Below are positions 1 through 9,193 of a stretch of 64,000 bases of DNA, piece after piece. Position 1 is the stretch's first letter. Every line of letters starts with the position of its first letter. The stretch lies in NCBI GenBank assembly GCA_002713215.1, contig PAVO01000024.1:1-64000 (forward strand), in the 5' to 3' direction. Under the pieces are notes generated by a model. The model ran no database searches. It saw only the letters and a list, made by a program, of their open reading frames with translations, and was not told where the DNA came from. This stretch comes from Crocinitomicaceae bacterium. GTDB taxonomy: Bacteria; Bacteroidota; Bacteroidia; Flavobacteriales_G; Salibacteraceae. A program made the translations under genes and the position numbers.

Positions 1-4
1 CGTC

Positions 5-39
5 ATTCCTGCGTCCCGATAACTATCGGGAGCAGGAAT
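5..39. repeat. Nested palindromic intergenic repeat
   Basis: Two nested inverted repeats are visible. The outer arms are attcctgc (5-12) and gcaggaat (32-39), and the inner arms are cccgat (15-20) and atcggg (25-30) around a four-base loop. The element would fold into a long hairpin on either strand. Elements of this look, with ATTCCTGC/GCAGGAAT arms, are often dispersed in Bacteroidota genomes, but only one copy lies in this window, so the multi-copy nature is inferred. No ORF crosses it convincingly. Confidence 0.6.
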
Positions 40-277
40 CTAGAAATAACACTAGATTAGTTTCACTGAGCTCCTTCGTCGGTTCCTTGTCAAACATAGA
101 ATGAAGGCTATTCCCACATTATCCTTGAACCGTGCAATTATAAATACCCAAACGCGAATATCCAGGTTGCAAAAAAGCCAATCTGAACAGATAAAACAGT
201 ATTATTATTGGACGATTGACACGCCCCATTACAAATTAGTTTTATTTCTTTGGGTTCTAAACAAAACCCAAACCCAA

Positions 278-700
278 ATGCAGGATCCCTTTGCTAAAAT
301 GGACTATAACAAAAAGAGCTTACTGGCTTTATTTGTGCAACTTGCTAAGTCCGACAATGATGTTGATGACAACGAAATTCAGTTTATAGAAGACATTAGG
401 GAAAAGTTGGGAGTGTCACCGGAAGATCTGACCAATATTTGGGAAAATGAAAATGACTACCCCTTGGATTCTCCTGAATCGGAACGGCACAGAATGACCA
501 TTTTGTATCAATTACTCTACCTTACCAAAATAGATGGCGTTGTTACCAGGGAAGAAGAAGTGTTTGTGCATAAGGTGGCACTTAAACTGGGCATCAACGG
601 ACAACTAACATCGGAATTGATAGAAGTTGTTAAGCAACACATTGGTACTGAAATTAAACCAAATGATTTGCTTGATGTGATTAAGAAATACATGAATTAA
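278..700 (+). CDS. TerB-like helical protein
   Basis: A 140-residue all-helical acidic protein resembling the TerB (tellurite resistance protein B-like) fold. Its two halves, each with an Asp-rich turn (SDNDVDDNE, then KIDGVVTREE), give the internal duplication typical of TerB. It is clearly related to the protein at 63248-63688. The frame is open upstream to ATG 101, but those residues do not look like the family, so ATG 278 (or 299) is preferred. A TTG-started Kazal gene follows its stop without a gap, suggesting coupling. In Bacteroidota, single-domain TerB proteins have no settled function, and a tellurite role should not be assumed. Confidence 0.72.
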   Translation: MQDPFAKMDYNKKSLLALFVQLAKSDNDVDDNEIQFIEDIREKLGVSPEDLTNIWENENDYPLDSPESERHRMTILYQLLYLTKIDGVVTREEEVFVHKVALKLGINGQLTSELIEVVKQHIGTEIKPNDLLDVIKKYMN

Positions 701-928
701 TTGAAAGCTCTCATTCTCTTTGGTTTCCTTTTAGCGTTTACCTCATGTCACAAAAATGAGGCTTCTACCCCCACGCCAACCCCTGTCTGTATAGCCAAAC
801 AAATTGATGACTGTATATGCACCTATGAATACGACCCGGTTTGCGGTTGCGACAATAAAACCTATGGCAATGCCTGTGCCGCTGAATGCAATAGTATTCG
901 GGAGTTCACAAAGGGTGAATGTAAGTAG
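701..928 (+). CDS. Kazal-type protease inhibitor-like lipoprotein
   Basis: A 75-residue lipoprotein. A short hydrophobic signal sequence ends in the lipobox FTSC (Cys16), followed by a Thr/Pro linker and a cysteine-rich domain with the Kazal pattern [20 protein letters not shown], then CxxxC and a final Cys. Kazal domains are small serine-protease inhibitors. In Bacteroidota they usually sit on secreted or lipid-anchored proteins, so a surface or periplasmic role is expected. The start is TTG at 701, immediately after the stop of the TerB-like gene, which implies translational coupling. The reactive-site loop lies between the second and third cysteines. The target protease is unknown. Confidence 0.8.
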   Translation: MKALILFGFLLAFTSCHKNEASTPTPTPVCIAKQIDDCICTYEYDPVCGCDNKTYGNACAAECNSIREFTKGECK

Positions 929-974
929 TTGATATCGGGCTACTAGTATCCAATCATTTCCTATTTTTAGCCCC

Positions 975-3032
975 ATGCTAAAACGCCTAAAAGCCAGTTT
1001 TAATATTCAGTTGTTGCTCATTGCTATATTGTGTTTCATCGCCTTTGGCAATACCTTTAAACACGACTTTGTATTGGATGACCGATCGGCAATACTTGAA
1101 AATCTTTTAGTTAAAAAAGGAATTGCCGGCATACCTGAGATTTGGCAGCATTCGTACATGTATGGTTACAGCAGGCAAAACGACGAAACCTATCGACCCG
1201 TTCCGTCTACCCTATTCGCCATAACTTACAGCGCGTTTGAATTAAACTCAACCCCTTATCATCTCATCCAGATTCTCATATATACCCTTTTGTGTGTACT
1301 GGTATTGTTCTATCTCAAAAGATTGCTACGGGAATATCACCCTCTTTATCCGTTTTTAATTACGGCTTTGTTTTGTGTCCATCCAATTCACACCGAAGTG
1401 GTGGCTAACATTAAGAGTGCGGATGAAATACTGGCCCTGCTTTTCAGTATTGGAGCTTTGCATCTTTCCCTGGTCGCTTTGGACAAAAACAAAACCACTT
1501 TGATTGGCCTGTCTATCGTATCGTACTTTTTGGCCGTTTGTAGTAAAGAATCGGCGATTACCCTTGTTGTATTATTTCCATTGCAATTCTGGTTTTTCCG
1601 GAATTACTCCATCAGAAAAATGGCATTGCCTGCCGCAGCCCTGCTACTTCCGTTGGCCGTTTACTTTATAATTCGGGGTAGTCTATTGGAGAGCATGACC
1701 TTTGTTGAGGGCAGTTCCAAGCTTAGCGTCTACAACAATTCACTTTTGGGAGCCAATTCCATATCAGAGTCCATTGGCACTGCTTTTACAGTCCTGGGTT
1801 ACTACATCAAACTATTGTTTCTTCCCACCAATTTAAGCTACGATTACAGTTTCAATGCTTTTCCGATTGTTGAACTCCATAATCTAAAATCATTGATTTC
1901 CGTAGGCATTTATTTGTTGTTGGGAGCATTAGCATTAATAGGGATTATACGAAAATGGGGGCTTGCTTTCGGAATAATCCTGTTTTTGGCTGTGTTAAGC
2001 ATTTACAGTAACCTATTCGTGAAAATTGCTTCTTCCGGAGGAGAACGCTTTTTGTTTGCTCCCCTTCTCGGCTTTCTCCTGTTTGTGGTATTAGGAATAG
2101 ATCAAATTCAAAAGGAAAAAACAATTCGCTGGATCAATCAATCCAGTGTCTCAATCCTATCCATTGGAGTCATCATTCTATTCACCTCCATGACCATTTC
2201 CAGAAATTCGGACTGGAACAATGAGGGGAATTTGTTTTTAATTGATGTAGAAAAAGTTCCTGAATCGTTCCGAACCAACCTGTTTGCTGCAAATGTCTAT
2301 GAACAAAATGCCATTTATGCTTCTAATCCTACAGTTAAATCCAATTTGTATAAAAGTGCCCTGGAACATCTGAAAACAGCCTACAAAATTTATCCGGAAT
2401 ACGACGAAACCTACATCCAGATGGCAGATATATACAAACAACAAGGCGATTGGGCTAAAATGAAAAAAGTATGTAAGGCCGGTTTAAAACATCATGAAGA
2501 TAATTTGGACTTAACCTTTATGCTGGGGGATGCTCATATGAATTTAAACGAGTTTTCGGCTTCCCGAAAAAATTTCTTAAAGTTGATCAGTTCTAAAGAT
2601 ACTTCTCAGCGAAACTCAGCCATGTTTAACATGGGAGCCACTTATCTAAATGAGCAGCGCTTCGATTCCTCCATCCATTGGTTTGAGCGGATAAAGGAAT
2701 ACAGGCCAGATGACATTAATATTAGTTACTATTTAGCTATTGCCTATTTCCAGGTTGAAAACAGCGATAAGGCTGTTCAATTATTCTCACGTATACCTAA
2801 CGACCATCCTACCTATGCACATAGTCAATCGTCTATAGGAACCATCTATTTGCTCGAGGAACAATACGAAAAGGCTATCGAGCATTTTAACCTGGCGCTG
2901 TTGGTTGTGCCAGGCGATGAAAATATCCTAAATAATATGGTTGTTGCTTATCAGGCCCTGGGAGATTTTGAAAAAGCAGAGGAGTGTATTGCAATGATTA
3001 ACTCACCAAACGCCTTACCTGGTCTTCAGTAA
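975..3032 (+). CDS. TMTC-like GT-C membrane glycosyltransferase with TPR tail
   Basis: A 685-residue protein. About ten hydrophobic segments fill residues 10-420, and tetratricopeptide repeats fill about 430-680. The first loop after TM1 carries the acidic motif HDFVLDD (residues 30-36), as in GT-C glycosyltransferases, and the YRPVPSTLF segment matches the TMTC/PMT-like group. The family uses lipid-linked sugars to glycosylate proteins in the extracytoplasmic space. Substrate and activity here are inferred only. Its 3' end overlaps the convergent recQ gene by 35 bp. A TATTTTTA element lies at 962-969, five bases before the ATG. Confidence 0.75.
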   Translation: MLKRLKASFNIQLLLIAILCFIAFGNTFKHDFVLDDRSAILENLLVKKGIAGIPEIWQHSYMYGYSRQNDETYRPVPSTLFAITYSAFELNSTPYHLIQILIYTLLCVLVLFYLKRLLREYHPLYPFLITALFCVHPIHTEVVANIKSADEILALLFSIGALHLSLVALDKNKTTLIGLSIVSYFLAVCSKESAITLVVLFPLQFWFFRNYSIRKMALPAAALLLPLAVYFIIRGSLLESMTFVEGSSKLSVYNNSLLGANSISESIGTAFTVLGYYIKLLFLPTNLSYDYSFNAFPIVELHNLKSLISVGIYLLLGALALIGIIRKWGLAFGIILFLAVLSIYSNLFVKIASSGGERFLFAPLLGFLLFVVLGIDQIQKEKTIRWINQSSVSILSIGVIILFTSMTISRNSDWNNEGNLFLIDVEKVPESFRTNLFAANVYEQNAIYASNPTVKSNLYKSALEHLKTAYKIYPEYDETYIQMADIYKQQGDWAKMKKVCKAGLKHHEDNLDLTFMLGDAHMNLNEFSASRKNFLKLISSKDTSQRNSAMFNMGATYLNEQRFDSSIHWFERIKEYRPDDINISYYLAIAYFQVENSDKAVQLFSRIPNDHPTYAHSQSSIGTIYLLEEQYEKAIEHFNLALLVVPGDENILNNMVVAYQALGDFEKAEECIAMINSPNALPGLQ

Positions 3033-4893
3033 TTTCAATTTGTTCGGTTTCTTCGAGCCATTCGAGTGCCTGAATAATAAGATCTTCTCTTGAATGCACC
3101 ATTTCAAATACTTCATCAACCATTAGTTCTGATTTGTCCAGAAGGGCCAATATTTTAATTCCAACTTCATCGACCGATGCTTGTTTGGGGTTTTCTACCC
3201 GGCAATAATCACAAATACCGCAGCTTGGTGCATCTATTTGCCCAAAGTAATCCAACAGATAAGCAGAGCGGCAATGACCGCCAAGAACGTAGTCTACCAT
3301 TCGATTCATTTTTTCAAATGCCCGTTCCTTTCTCCATTCGTAGTTTTCTTTTGAAATAATTAGGTTTTGAATGGGTATTTTCTCTTGCGTAAAGGTTAAT
3401 AGAGGCTCATCGGATGCGGGGATATAATCGATAATGCTCTTATTGGCATAAGAACTCAATAGCTTAACCAATTCGCTACGTTTAATACCAAGCCTTTTGG
3501 CAATTACAAATTCGTCAATTCTCACATACCCGCTGAGCAGTCCTGAATATGAACGTAACAGGGTTTGCAAAACGCTTGAAGTCTTACTATCCTTAACTTC
3601 CAATTGATAGAATGACTTTTTATCCAATAAAAACATGACGCGAGCAGGATGTTTTATCGCATCGCTAAGTGCAATTAGCCCTTCCTGCTCCAAAATCTTC
3701 AATGCGTTAAAAGCCTCCAGCGGATTGAGGTTGTAGCGCTTGCAAAAGGATTTCAAAGCAAAAGGAAAAACCTCCTCCTTCCCTGCTCCATCGGCAAGCC
3801 TCAAATAATTACCTAATGCCTTGTATACTCTTTTTATAAAAGCCTTTTCCGGAAACGATACCTTGTGTTTTTGTTTTAGGTCTTCAATGTCCTTGTCTTC
3901 GAACAGAATTATGGCAAACGCGTCCTTTTCATCTCGCCCTGCCCTACCTGCTTCCTGAAAGTAAGCTTCCAATGTATCAGGCAAATCGAAATGAACCACC
4001 CAGCGAACATCCGGCTTGTCTATGCCCATTCCAAATGCATTGGTAGCTGCTATCACCTGAATTTGTCCCTTTACCCAGGCGGCTTGTCTAATATCTCTAA
4101 TTTCACCAGACAAGCCTGCGTGGTAGGCATCGGCAACAATGTTCCTGGCCTGTAATTCCCTGGCGATGTATTCTGTCCCCTTTCTGCTTCTAACGTATAC
4201 AATTCCACTTCCACCCGTTTTTTGAATCAAGCGAACCAGGCGCCCTAACTTATCTTCTTCTTTTCGTACGAAATAGGCCAGGTTTTTTCGCTCAAAGCTT
4301 TTAGCAAATACCTGCTTCTTTTTGAATCTTAGTTTGTCCTGAATATCTTCTACTACTTCTGGTGTTGCCGTGGCTGTTAGCGCCATTACCGGAACCCTAA
4401 GTAAAGTATTTCTCAATTCGGCAATATTGAGGTAAGCGGGCCTAAAGTCGTAGCCCCATTGCGAGATACAATGCGATTCGTCAATGGCCAGTAAATTAAT
4501 ATTCATTTTATGGACTCTTGCCATAAACATATCGGTTTGCAATCGTTCAGGAGAGACATACAAAAACTTGTATTTACCTACAACACAATTATCCAGGGCA
4601 ATGTCAATCTCACGCTGTCTCATAGCCGAAGTAATGGCAATTGCAGCAATGTTTCGTTCCTGCAAATTGGCCACCTGGTCTTTCATTAAAGCAATGAGGG
4701 GAGAAACTACAATGCACATTCCATCTTGTGCAATAGCCGGTACCTGAAAGCAAATTGATTTTCCTCCACCAGTAGGTAACAATGCCAAGCAATCCTTTTG
4801 ATCTAATGCAGATTGGATAATTTCTTCCTGTAGAGGACGAAAGGAAGAGTATCCCCAGTATTTTTTAAGAATGGAGTGAATTTGAGAAGGCAT
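2998..4893 (-). CDS. recQ: RecQ-family ATP-dependent DNA helicase
   Basis: A 631-residue 3'-5' DNA helicase of the RecQ family, acting in recombination repair and replication-fork restart. The Walker A is TGGGKS (residues 41-46) and motif II is DESH (138-141), a common DExH variant. The helicase C-terminal lobe ends with the motif VI stretch QEAGRAGRDE. A RecQ zinc-binding region near residue 570 (CGICDYC) is followed by a winged-helix-like tail, and no HRDC domain is visible. ATG 4893 is preferred to the upstream TTG at 4914. A -7 element at 4900-4907 sits six bases before it. It lies 43 bp downstream of the DUF4157 gene on the same strand. Confidence 0.95.
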   Translation of the reverse strand: MPSQIHSILKKYWGYSSFRPLQEEIIQSALDQKDCLALLPTGGGKSICFQVPAIAQDGMCIVVSPLIALMKDQVANLQERNIAAIAITSAMRQREIDIALDNCVVGKYKFLYVSPERLQTDMFMARVHKMNINLLAIDESHCISQWGYDFRPAYLNIAELRNTLLRVPVMALTATATPEVVEDIQDKLRFKKKQVFAKSFERKNLAYFVRKEEDKLGRLVRLIQKTGGSGIVYVRSRKGTEYIARELQARNIVADAYHAGLSGEIRDIRQAAWVKGQIQVIAATNAFGMGIDKPDVRWVVHFDLPDTLEAYFQEAGRAGRDEKDAFAIILFEDKDIEDLKQKHKVSFPEKAFIKRVYKALGNYLRLADGAGKEEVFPFALKSFCKRYNLNPLEAFNALKILEQEGLIALSDAIKHPARVMFLLDKKSFYQLEVKDSKTSSVLQTLLRSYSGLLSGYVRIDEFVIAKRLGIKRSELVKLLSSYANKSIIDYIPASDEPLLTFTQEKIPIQNLIISKENYEWRKERAFEKMNRMVDYVLGGHCRSAYLLDYFGQIDAPSCGICDYCRVENPKQASVDEVGIKILALLDKSELMVDEVFEMVHSREDLIIQALEWLEETEQIEITEDQVRRLVS

Positions 4894-4899
4894 TGAATG

Positions 4900-4907
4900 C
4901 AAAACTA
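4900..4907 (-). promoter_or_regulatory. -7 element TAGTTTTG before recQ
   Basis: Minus-strand TAGTTTTG matches the Bacteroidota -7 consensus TAnnTTTG and ends six bases before the recQ ATG. No TTG is found 19 bases upstream. If used, the mRNA would be nearly leaderless. Confidence 0.45.
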
Positions 4908-4936
4908 AACACAAATGAAGGGCTCATTGCCATTCA

Positions 4937-6700
4937 CTAGTCCCCTTCAAATTCATAAGTGACTACGGTTTGACTACTGGATTCTTCAACGCTAACCAAT
5001 TTTAATCTAGTACCCGGAAGGGTAACGATTTGGTCCTCCTTGGTTCCCATAGCATTAGATTCATCATAATCATTGTTAGTATGTGCATCGGTAAATACAT
5101 ATGCCTGGAGGTTATTAACTACCATTTTAAACTTTCCTTTGCCCACATAACCCTCTCCATAAAATCGAATGATAGGATCTACATATATTTCTTCTTTATC
5201 CAAATCGTCAATATCTGTCTCCGATTCCATTCCTGGCACTCGCGATGCATGTGAAGATAAAGATTTGAAAGTTTTAAGCGGACATTTTTTGACAGCCCTT
5301 GCAAAAGATTCATACTCGTCATCAAGCTCTTCATTTTTTTCTTTCTCATTCTTGTCTTTGCCTAAATAGGTGTTCATTTTTCTACTGCTATCCACCATTG
5401 CATTCAATGCCTTTCCCTCCTTTTTCTCATTAAGCTCTTCCTCGTCTAAATACTTATCTGCTTCTTTACTTATTAATTTGTAGTTTTTATCTATGTATTG
5501 TTGATCTGTACCACCTGCCCAAAAATAACTTCTTACTGCATCTTTCCATTCGTCCAACCCTTTCTTTGTAGGATCATTGTAGTAATCCTCTTTGGCAGTC
5601 TCTACCGCTTTTTTCTGGCTGCCTCCTTTCTCTTTATTTCCTAATTGAATTACAGGTTTTCGTTGAATGTAATTGGCCAATTTAGCCCCCGCTTTTTTCT
5701 TCAGCTGAGCACTGGCAACAGAAGCTACTTCACGACTTGCCAACTTGGAAGGAAGTTTTAACGATCCTGCATCCAGCAGGCCTACCCGTACACTCTCCTG
5801 AAGTTTCTGTTTGGCCTCTTTTACTATTATTCCAATAAACTCCTCAACACCGGTTGCTTTTTTGGTTAATGGTGCAAACTTGTAAATAGCCGATTCAATA
5901 TGCAAAGCGCTTTGGCTCCCATAATATTGAAACCAATAGGCTATGTAAGGACAGTCTTTTGGAGTCTGATTAACCTGCTTTAAAATTACTGTTGCTTCTT
6001 TGGTTATTTTGGAATGAAGTTGTTCCAGAAACTGTTCTTTACCCAGTTTTTCTTTGTTGCCTTTTTGATTGGTAATAAAACGAGTTTCACTTGTACCTGC
6101 GTCTTTTTCCGCTTGCTGAATGATACTCTTGTTTTGAATCACTTGCGAATGAACATTGTTTTCTACTCCAAGCTTCACCGCACCTACCGAAACTTCCCTC
6201 AACGCCTTTTCTCCCATAATGGTTGCTTCAGTTTCTAAGCCTTCATCATCATTTATATTAACGTTTCCCTTCAACTGGGTAGTTGGTTGTACTCTACCCT
6301 GCTTTTGCTGTACAACATGCCAAGCCTCGTGCGGCAAATGTCTTTCCTGGCCCGAAGCCAAATGAATATCAGTTCCCTGAGCATAGGCATGTGCCTGCAA
6401 TTGATTTGGTTTATCAGAGTTGTAATGAACTTTAACGTCATCCATTGAATAACCAGAAAGGTTTTCAATTCCTGATTTTAACTGATCGGGCAAACCTGTA
6501 TTGTTCTTCTTTTTTTGAATTGGGAAATTCTGGCGTGAAGAAAAACTGTTGGCTAAATCTTGAATTTTCTTTAACTGTAAAGGCTCTGATCGATTATCCT
6601 TAAATTGCAGAACGCCCTTACTGGATGACTGTTTTTGTGCACCTTCGTTAGCATGTATATGATTTTTGTTTTTGTGAGAATTGTTGCTGTGCGTTTGCAT
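4937..6700 (-). CDS. DUF4157 (eCIS-core) protein with putative degenerate ART-like C-terminus
   Basis: A 587-residue protein. The N-terminus (1-70) is polar and low in complexity, with a SEPLQLKKIQDLANSF stretch typical of DUF4157 proteins. The DUF4157/eCIS-core domain spans about 76-140 and has the zinc-protease-like motif HEAWH (124-128). DUF4157 proteins are often cargo of extracellular contractile injection systems, with C-terminal toxin domains. A long, partly charged coiled middle follows. The last 200 or so residues loosely resemble an ADP-ribosyltransferase fold, ending in LPGTRLKLVSVEES, but the ExE position reads EDQ. ATG 6700 is chosen because GAGAGGATT just precedes it. No signal peptide and no injection-system genes are present. 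The domain call is firm, the toxin reading tentative. Confidence 0.8.
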   Translation of the reverse strand: MQTHSNNSHKNKNHIHANEGAQKQSSSKGVLQFKDNRSEPLQLKKIQDLANSFSSRQNFPIQKKKNNTGLPDQLKSGIENLSGYSMDDVKVHYNSDKPNQLQAHAYAQGTDIHLASGQERHLPHEAWHVVQQKQGRVQPTTQLKGNVNINDDEGLETEATIMGEKALREVSVGAVKLGVENNVHSQVIQNKSIIQQAEKDAGTSETRFITNQKGNKEKLGKEQFLEQLHSKITKEATVILKQVNQTPKDCPYIAYWFQYYGSQSALHIESAIYKFAPLTKKATGVEEFIGIIVKEAKQKLQESVRVGLLDAGSLKLPSKLASREVASVASAQLKKKAGAKLANYIQRKPVIQLGNKEKGGSQKKAVETAKEDYYNDPTKKGLDEWKDAVRSYFWAGGTDQQYIDKNYKLISKEADKYLDEEELNEKKEGKALNAMVDSSRKMNTYLGKDKNEKEKNEELDDEYESFARAVKKCPLKTFKSLSSHASRVPGMESETDIDDLDKEEIYVDPIIRFYGEGYVGKGKFKMVVNNLQAYVFTDAHTNNDYDESNAMGTKEDQIVTLPGTRLKLVSVEESSSQTVVTYEFEGD

Positions 6701-6794
6701 AATCCTCTCAAATCTATGACTTTTTGAAAAGAGAAATTGAACCAAAAAGTATTAAATAAACAAAATGGAGAAACACTATAAGAAACTAAGGGAG

Positions 6795-7961
6795 TTACTC
6801 GCCCCTAAAGAAATCCAAAGCAGAAAGATGGATCAAATGAGTATCCTGGTAGTAATAGTGTAGGATTTTGTTATAGGGCATTCCCGATTCGGCCATGCGC
6901 ATGGCTCCTTCCTGGCTTAACCCTACTCCATGTCCAAAGCCCTTGCCTTCGATATATACCTTATCTTCTTCTTGTTTAATGGAGAAGTATGTAGACCGTA
7001 ACCCCCAATCCTTTCGAATGGTTTTGAGTAATATATTGGTATCTATAGGTGAAATGTATCGCTGCCTCTCAGAAGGACAATAGGAAAGAATCATTTCCCT
7101 GGCGATGCTGTCTTCCACCGGGTAGTTGTGCTTGTTCTTAAAGTACGAAAGCCACTTTTCAGTAGAAATGAAAGTATTCCACTCGTAATGAGGCATTCCA
7201 TTGCTAAACGTATCGGGAACTGATCGCAAATAAGAAAGCGGTTTCGACCAGGCATCTTCCGAATTTACCGTTTGCCCTCCTGAATTGGAATGAAAAACAG
7301 CCTGAATTAAATTGATATCGCTATCAACCAACACCAGGCCCTTGGTGGCATTTACACCTCGCACAATGTCAGGGTTTTTTGTGCTCATACCTTTATAAAC
7401 CTGACTGTTTACCCGATCACAAACATTAAATCCATATTGCGAGTATTTATTAATGTTGGTCAACACATAGGTTCTGGCTATAATCGCCTGTACCTTGTAA
7501 TACTCAAAAGTTTCTTTCGAACCAGACTCAGCCTCAACCACACCGGCTATGTAATGCTCTATGTATACGTCATTTATCAGTTTTAATCGGTTCCGATAAG
7601 TGCTCACATGCAGGTTATCGTTATAGGTTCGTTTACCAATCTTTGGAGAAAGACCTTTTATACTAAATGCAGAACCCCAAACCTTTCTTTTAATTCCAAC
7701 ATTCTTAAAACTTCCCAATGTGTTTCCCCCACTGGCTAGAACCACTCTTCCATCACTGGTACGGATTACGAGTGTTTGGTTGGCAGATAGGTCTTTAATT
7801 ACCTTACCATCGGCAATCACTTGGTAAGAGCCATTGTGAACAGAAAGTAAGGTTGAACTCGGTCGATTACCCCAAAATATCCCCACTTTTATTACCTCTC
7901 GAATAGCCAATGCAGGTAGGGTTATTAGAAAAGTTAATAGTATGAGTACCAATTTTCGCAT
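6795..7961 (-). CDS. SpoIID/LytB-domain protein
   Basis: A 388-residue secreted protein with an N-terminal signal peptide ending near ALA. The SpoIID/LytB domain is recognised by the conserved stretches EHYIAGVVEAE, KVQAIIARTY, HSNSGGQT and GFGHGVGLSQEGA. SpoIID is a peptidoglycan lytic transglycosylase that cleaves glycan strands after denudation, and LytB-type relatives enhance amidases. Bacteroidota encode such proteins without sporulating, so a role in wall remodelling is likely. ATG 7961 (MRK) is the sensible start, four codons inside the longest frame. A -7 element (7968-7975) ends six bases before it. It lies 94 bp upstream of the DUF4157 gene on the same strand. Confidence 0.88.
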   Translation of the reverse strand: MRKLVLILLTFLITLPALAIREVIKVGIFWGNRPSSTLLSVHNGSYQVIADGKVIKDLSANQTLVIRTSDGRVVLASGGNTLGSFKNVGIKRKVWGSAFSIKGLSPKIGKRTYNDNLHVSTYRNRLKLINDVYIEHYIAGVVEAESGSKETFEYYKVQAIIARTYVLTNINKYSQYGFNVCDRVNSQVYKGMSTKNPDIVRGVNATKGLVLVDSDINLIQAVFHSNSGGQTVNSEDAWSKPLSYLRSVPDTFSNGMPHYEWNTFISTEKWLSYFKNKHNYPVEDSIAREMILSYCPSERQRYISPIDTNILLKTIRKDWGLRSTYFSIKQEEDKVYIEGKGFGHGVGLSQEGAMRMAESGMPYNKILHYYYQDTHLIHLSALDFFRGE

Positions 7962-7967
7962 ACAGCA

Positions 7968-7975
7968 CAAAAATA
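7968..7975 (-). promoter_or_regulatory. -7 element TATTTTTG before SpoIID-like gene
   Basis: Minus-strand TATTTTTG matches TAnnTTTG and ends six bases before ATG 7961. No good TTG is seen 19 bases further upstream, so it is a half-supported promoter implying a very short leader. Confidence 0.45.
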
Positions 7976-8060
7976 TTGGTGAGTCTACTTGGCTTAGTGT
8001 ATGGACTGTAGAGTTTTCAACATTGAGTTTTCAATAGAACTCTCAATTAAAATACGCGGA

Positions 8061-9182
8061 CTATGGATTAAGGTCCTCGGTAATTAAACGCGCCGCATTT
8101 GAAGAGGCTCCTTTTCCTCCTAACTTTTGAATCAAGGTGTCATAATTCCCCATCAATTCCTCTCGGCGATTATTGTCTTTTAAAATAGCTTGAAGCTCCT
8201 TCTTCAATCTTTTACTGTTAAAATCACCCTGAATAAGTTCTGTAACTATCTCCCGGTTCACAATAAGATTAACTAGAGAAATAAAACGAACCTTTATAAG
8301 CATTCGTGCCAAGTAATAACTAATCCAACCGCCCTTGTAACAAACCACCTCCGGAACCCTGAACAATGCTGTTTCCAGGGTAGCTGTACCACTGCTCACC
8401 AACGCAGCACTGCTGTGCATGAGCAGATTATAGGTTTTTCCAAAGATCAGTCTAACTTTACTTTCCTTACTTACATCTCTATAATATTCTGGTGTCTGGG
8501 CAGGTGCACCTGCAATTACAAATTGATAATCGGGAAATTGAGGAACCATTTCTAAAAATTGAGGGAGCATAACCTCTATCTCCTGTTTTCTTGATCCTGG
8601 TAACAAAGCAATAATTGGCTTTTCGTCCAGCTTATTTTGTTCGGTGAACCTTTGAAAGGAAAGTTTTTCTGACTGAAACTGTTCTACGGCATCCAACAAT
8701 GGATGACCTACAAAATCCACATCCATGTCGAATTTCTTATAAAACTCTTTTTCAAAGGGGAGAATAACGAACATTTTGTCAACGTACTTTTTAATCTTAT
8801 GTCCCCTATTCTGTTTCCAGGCCCATATCTGCGGCGAAATGTAATAATGAACCTTAATTCCTTTTTTGTGCGCCCATTCGGCAATTCTTAAATTAAATCC
8901 GGGGTAATCAATGAGAATAAGTACATCGGGTTGAAAAGCCAAAACGTCTTTTTTGCAAAAGGTAATGTTTTTGAAAATGGTACCCAGGTTAAGCAGAACT
9001 TCCAAAAAGCCCATAAATGCTAAATCGCGAATGTGCTTAACCAAGGTAGCTCCCACCGACTGCATAAGGTCACCGCCCCAGGCCCTAACCTCCGCATTCT
9101 GATCAAGCTTATTGAGCTCTTTAATCAGGTTTGAACCATGTAAATCACCAGACGCTTCTCCAGCTATTATGTAATATTTCAT
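8061..9182 (-). CDS. lpxB: Lipid-A-disaccharide synthase
   Basis: A 373-residue GT19 enzyme that joins UDP-2,3-diacylglucosamine to lipid X to form the lipid A disaccharide on the inner face of the inner membrane. The N-terminal GEASGDLHG motif, the GGDLMQSVG stretch, LIDYPGFNLR, YYISPQIWAWK and the LLPGSRKQEIE segment are all typical LpxB signatures, and the length is normal. ATG 9182 is preferred over TTG 9188. It is the last gene of a minus-strand cluster (TrmH-like, surE, small membrane protein, lpxB). Its presence shows a Gram-negative outer membrane with lipid A. Confidence 0.97.
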   Translation of the reverse strand: MKYYIIAGEASGDLHGSNLIKELNKLDQNAEVRAWGGDLMQSVGATLVKHIRDLAFMGFLEVLLNLGTIFKNITFCKKDVLAFQPDVLILIDYPGFNLRIAEWAHKKGIKVHYYISPQIWAWKQNRGHKIKKYVDKMFVILPFEKEFYKKFDMDVDFVGHPLLDAVEQFQSEKLSFQRFTEQNKLDEKPIIALLPGSRKQEIEVMLPQFLEMVPQFPDYQFVIAGAPAQTPEYYRDVSKESKVRLIFGKTYNLLMHSSAALVSSGTATLETALFRVPEVVCYKGGWISYYLARMLIKVRFISLVNLIVNREIVTELIQGDFNSKRLKKELQAILKDNNRREELMGNYDTLIQKLGGKGASSNAARLITEDLNP

Positions 9183-9193
9183 AGACAAGAATC

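Noticed and set aside
101-277. N-terminal extension of the TerB-like gene
   Set aside because: The extra 59 residues do not look like the family, and a better start lies at 278 or 299.
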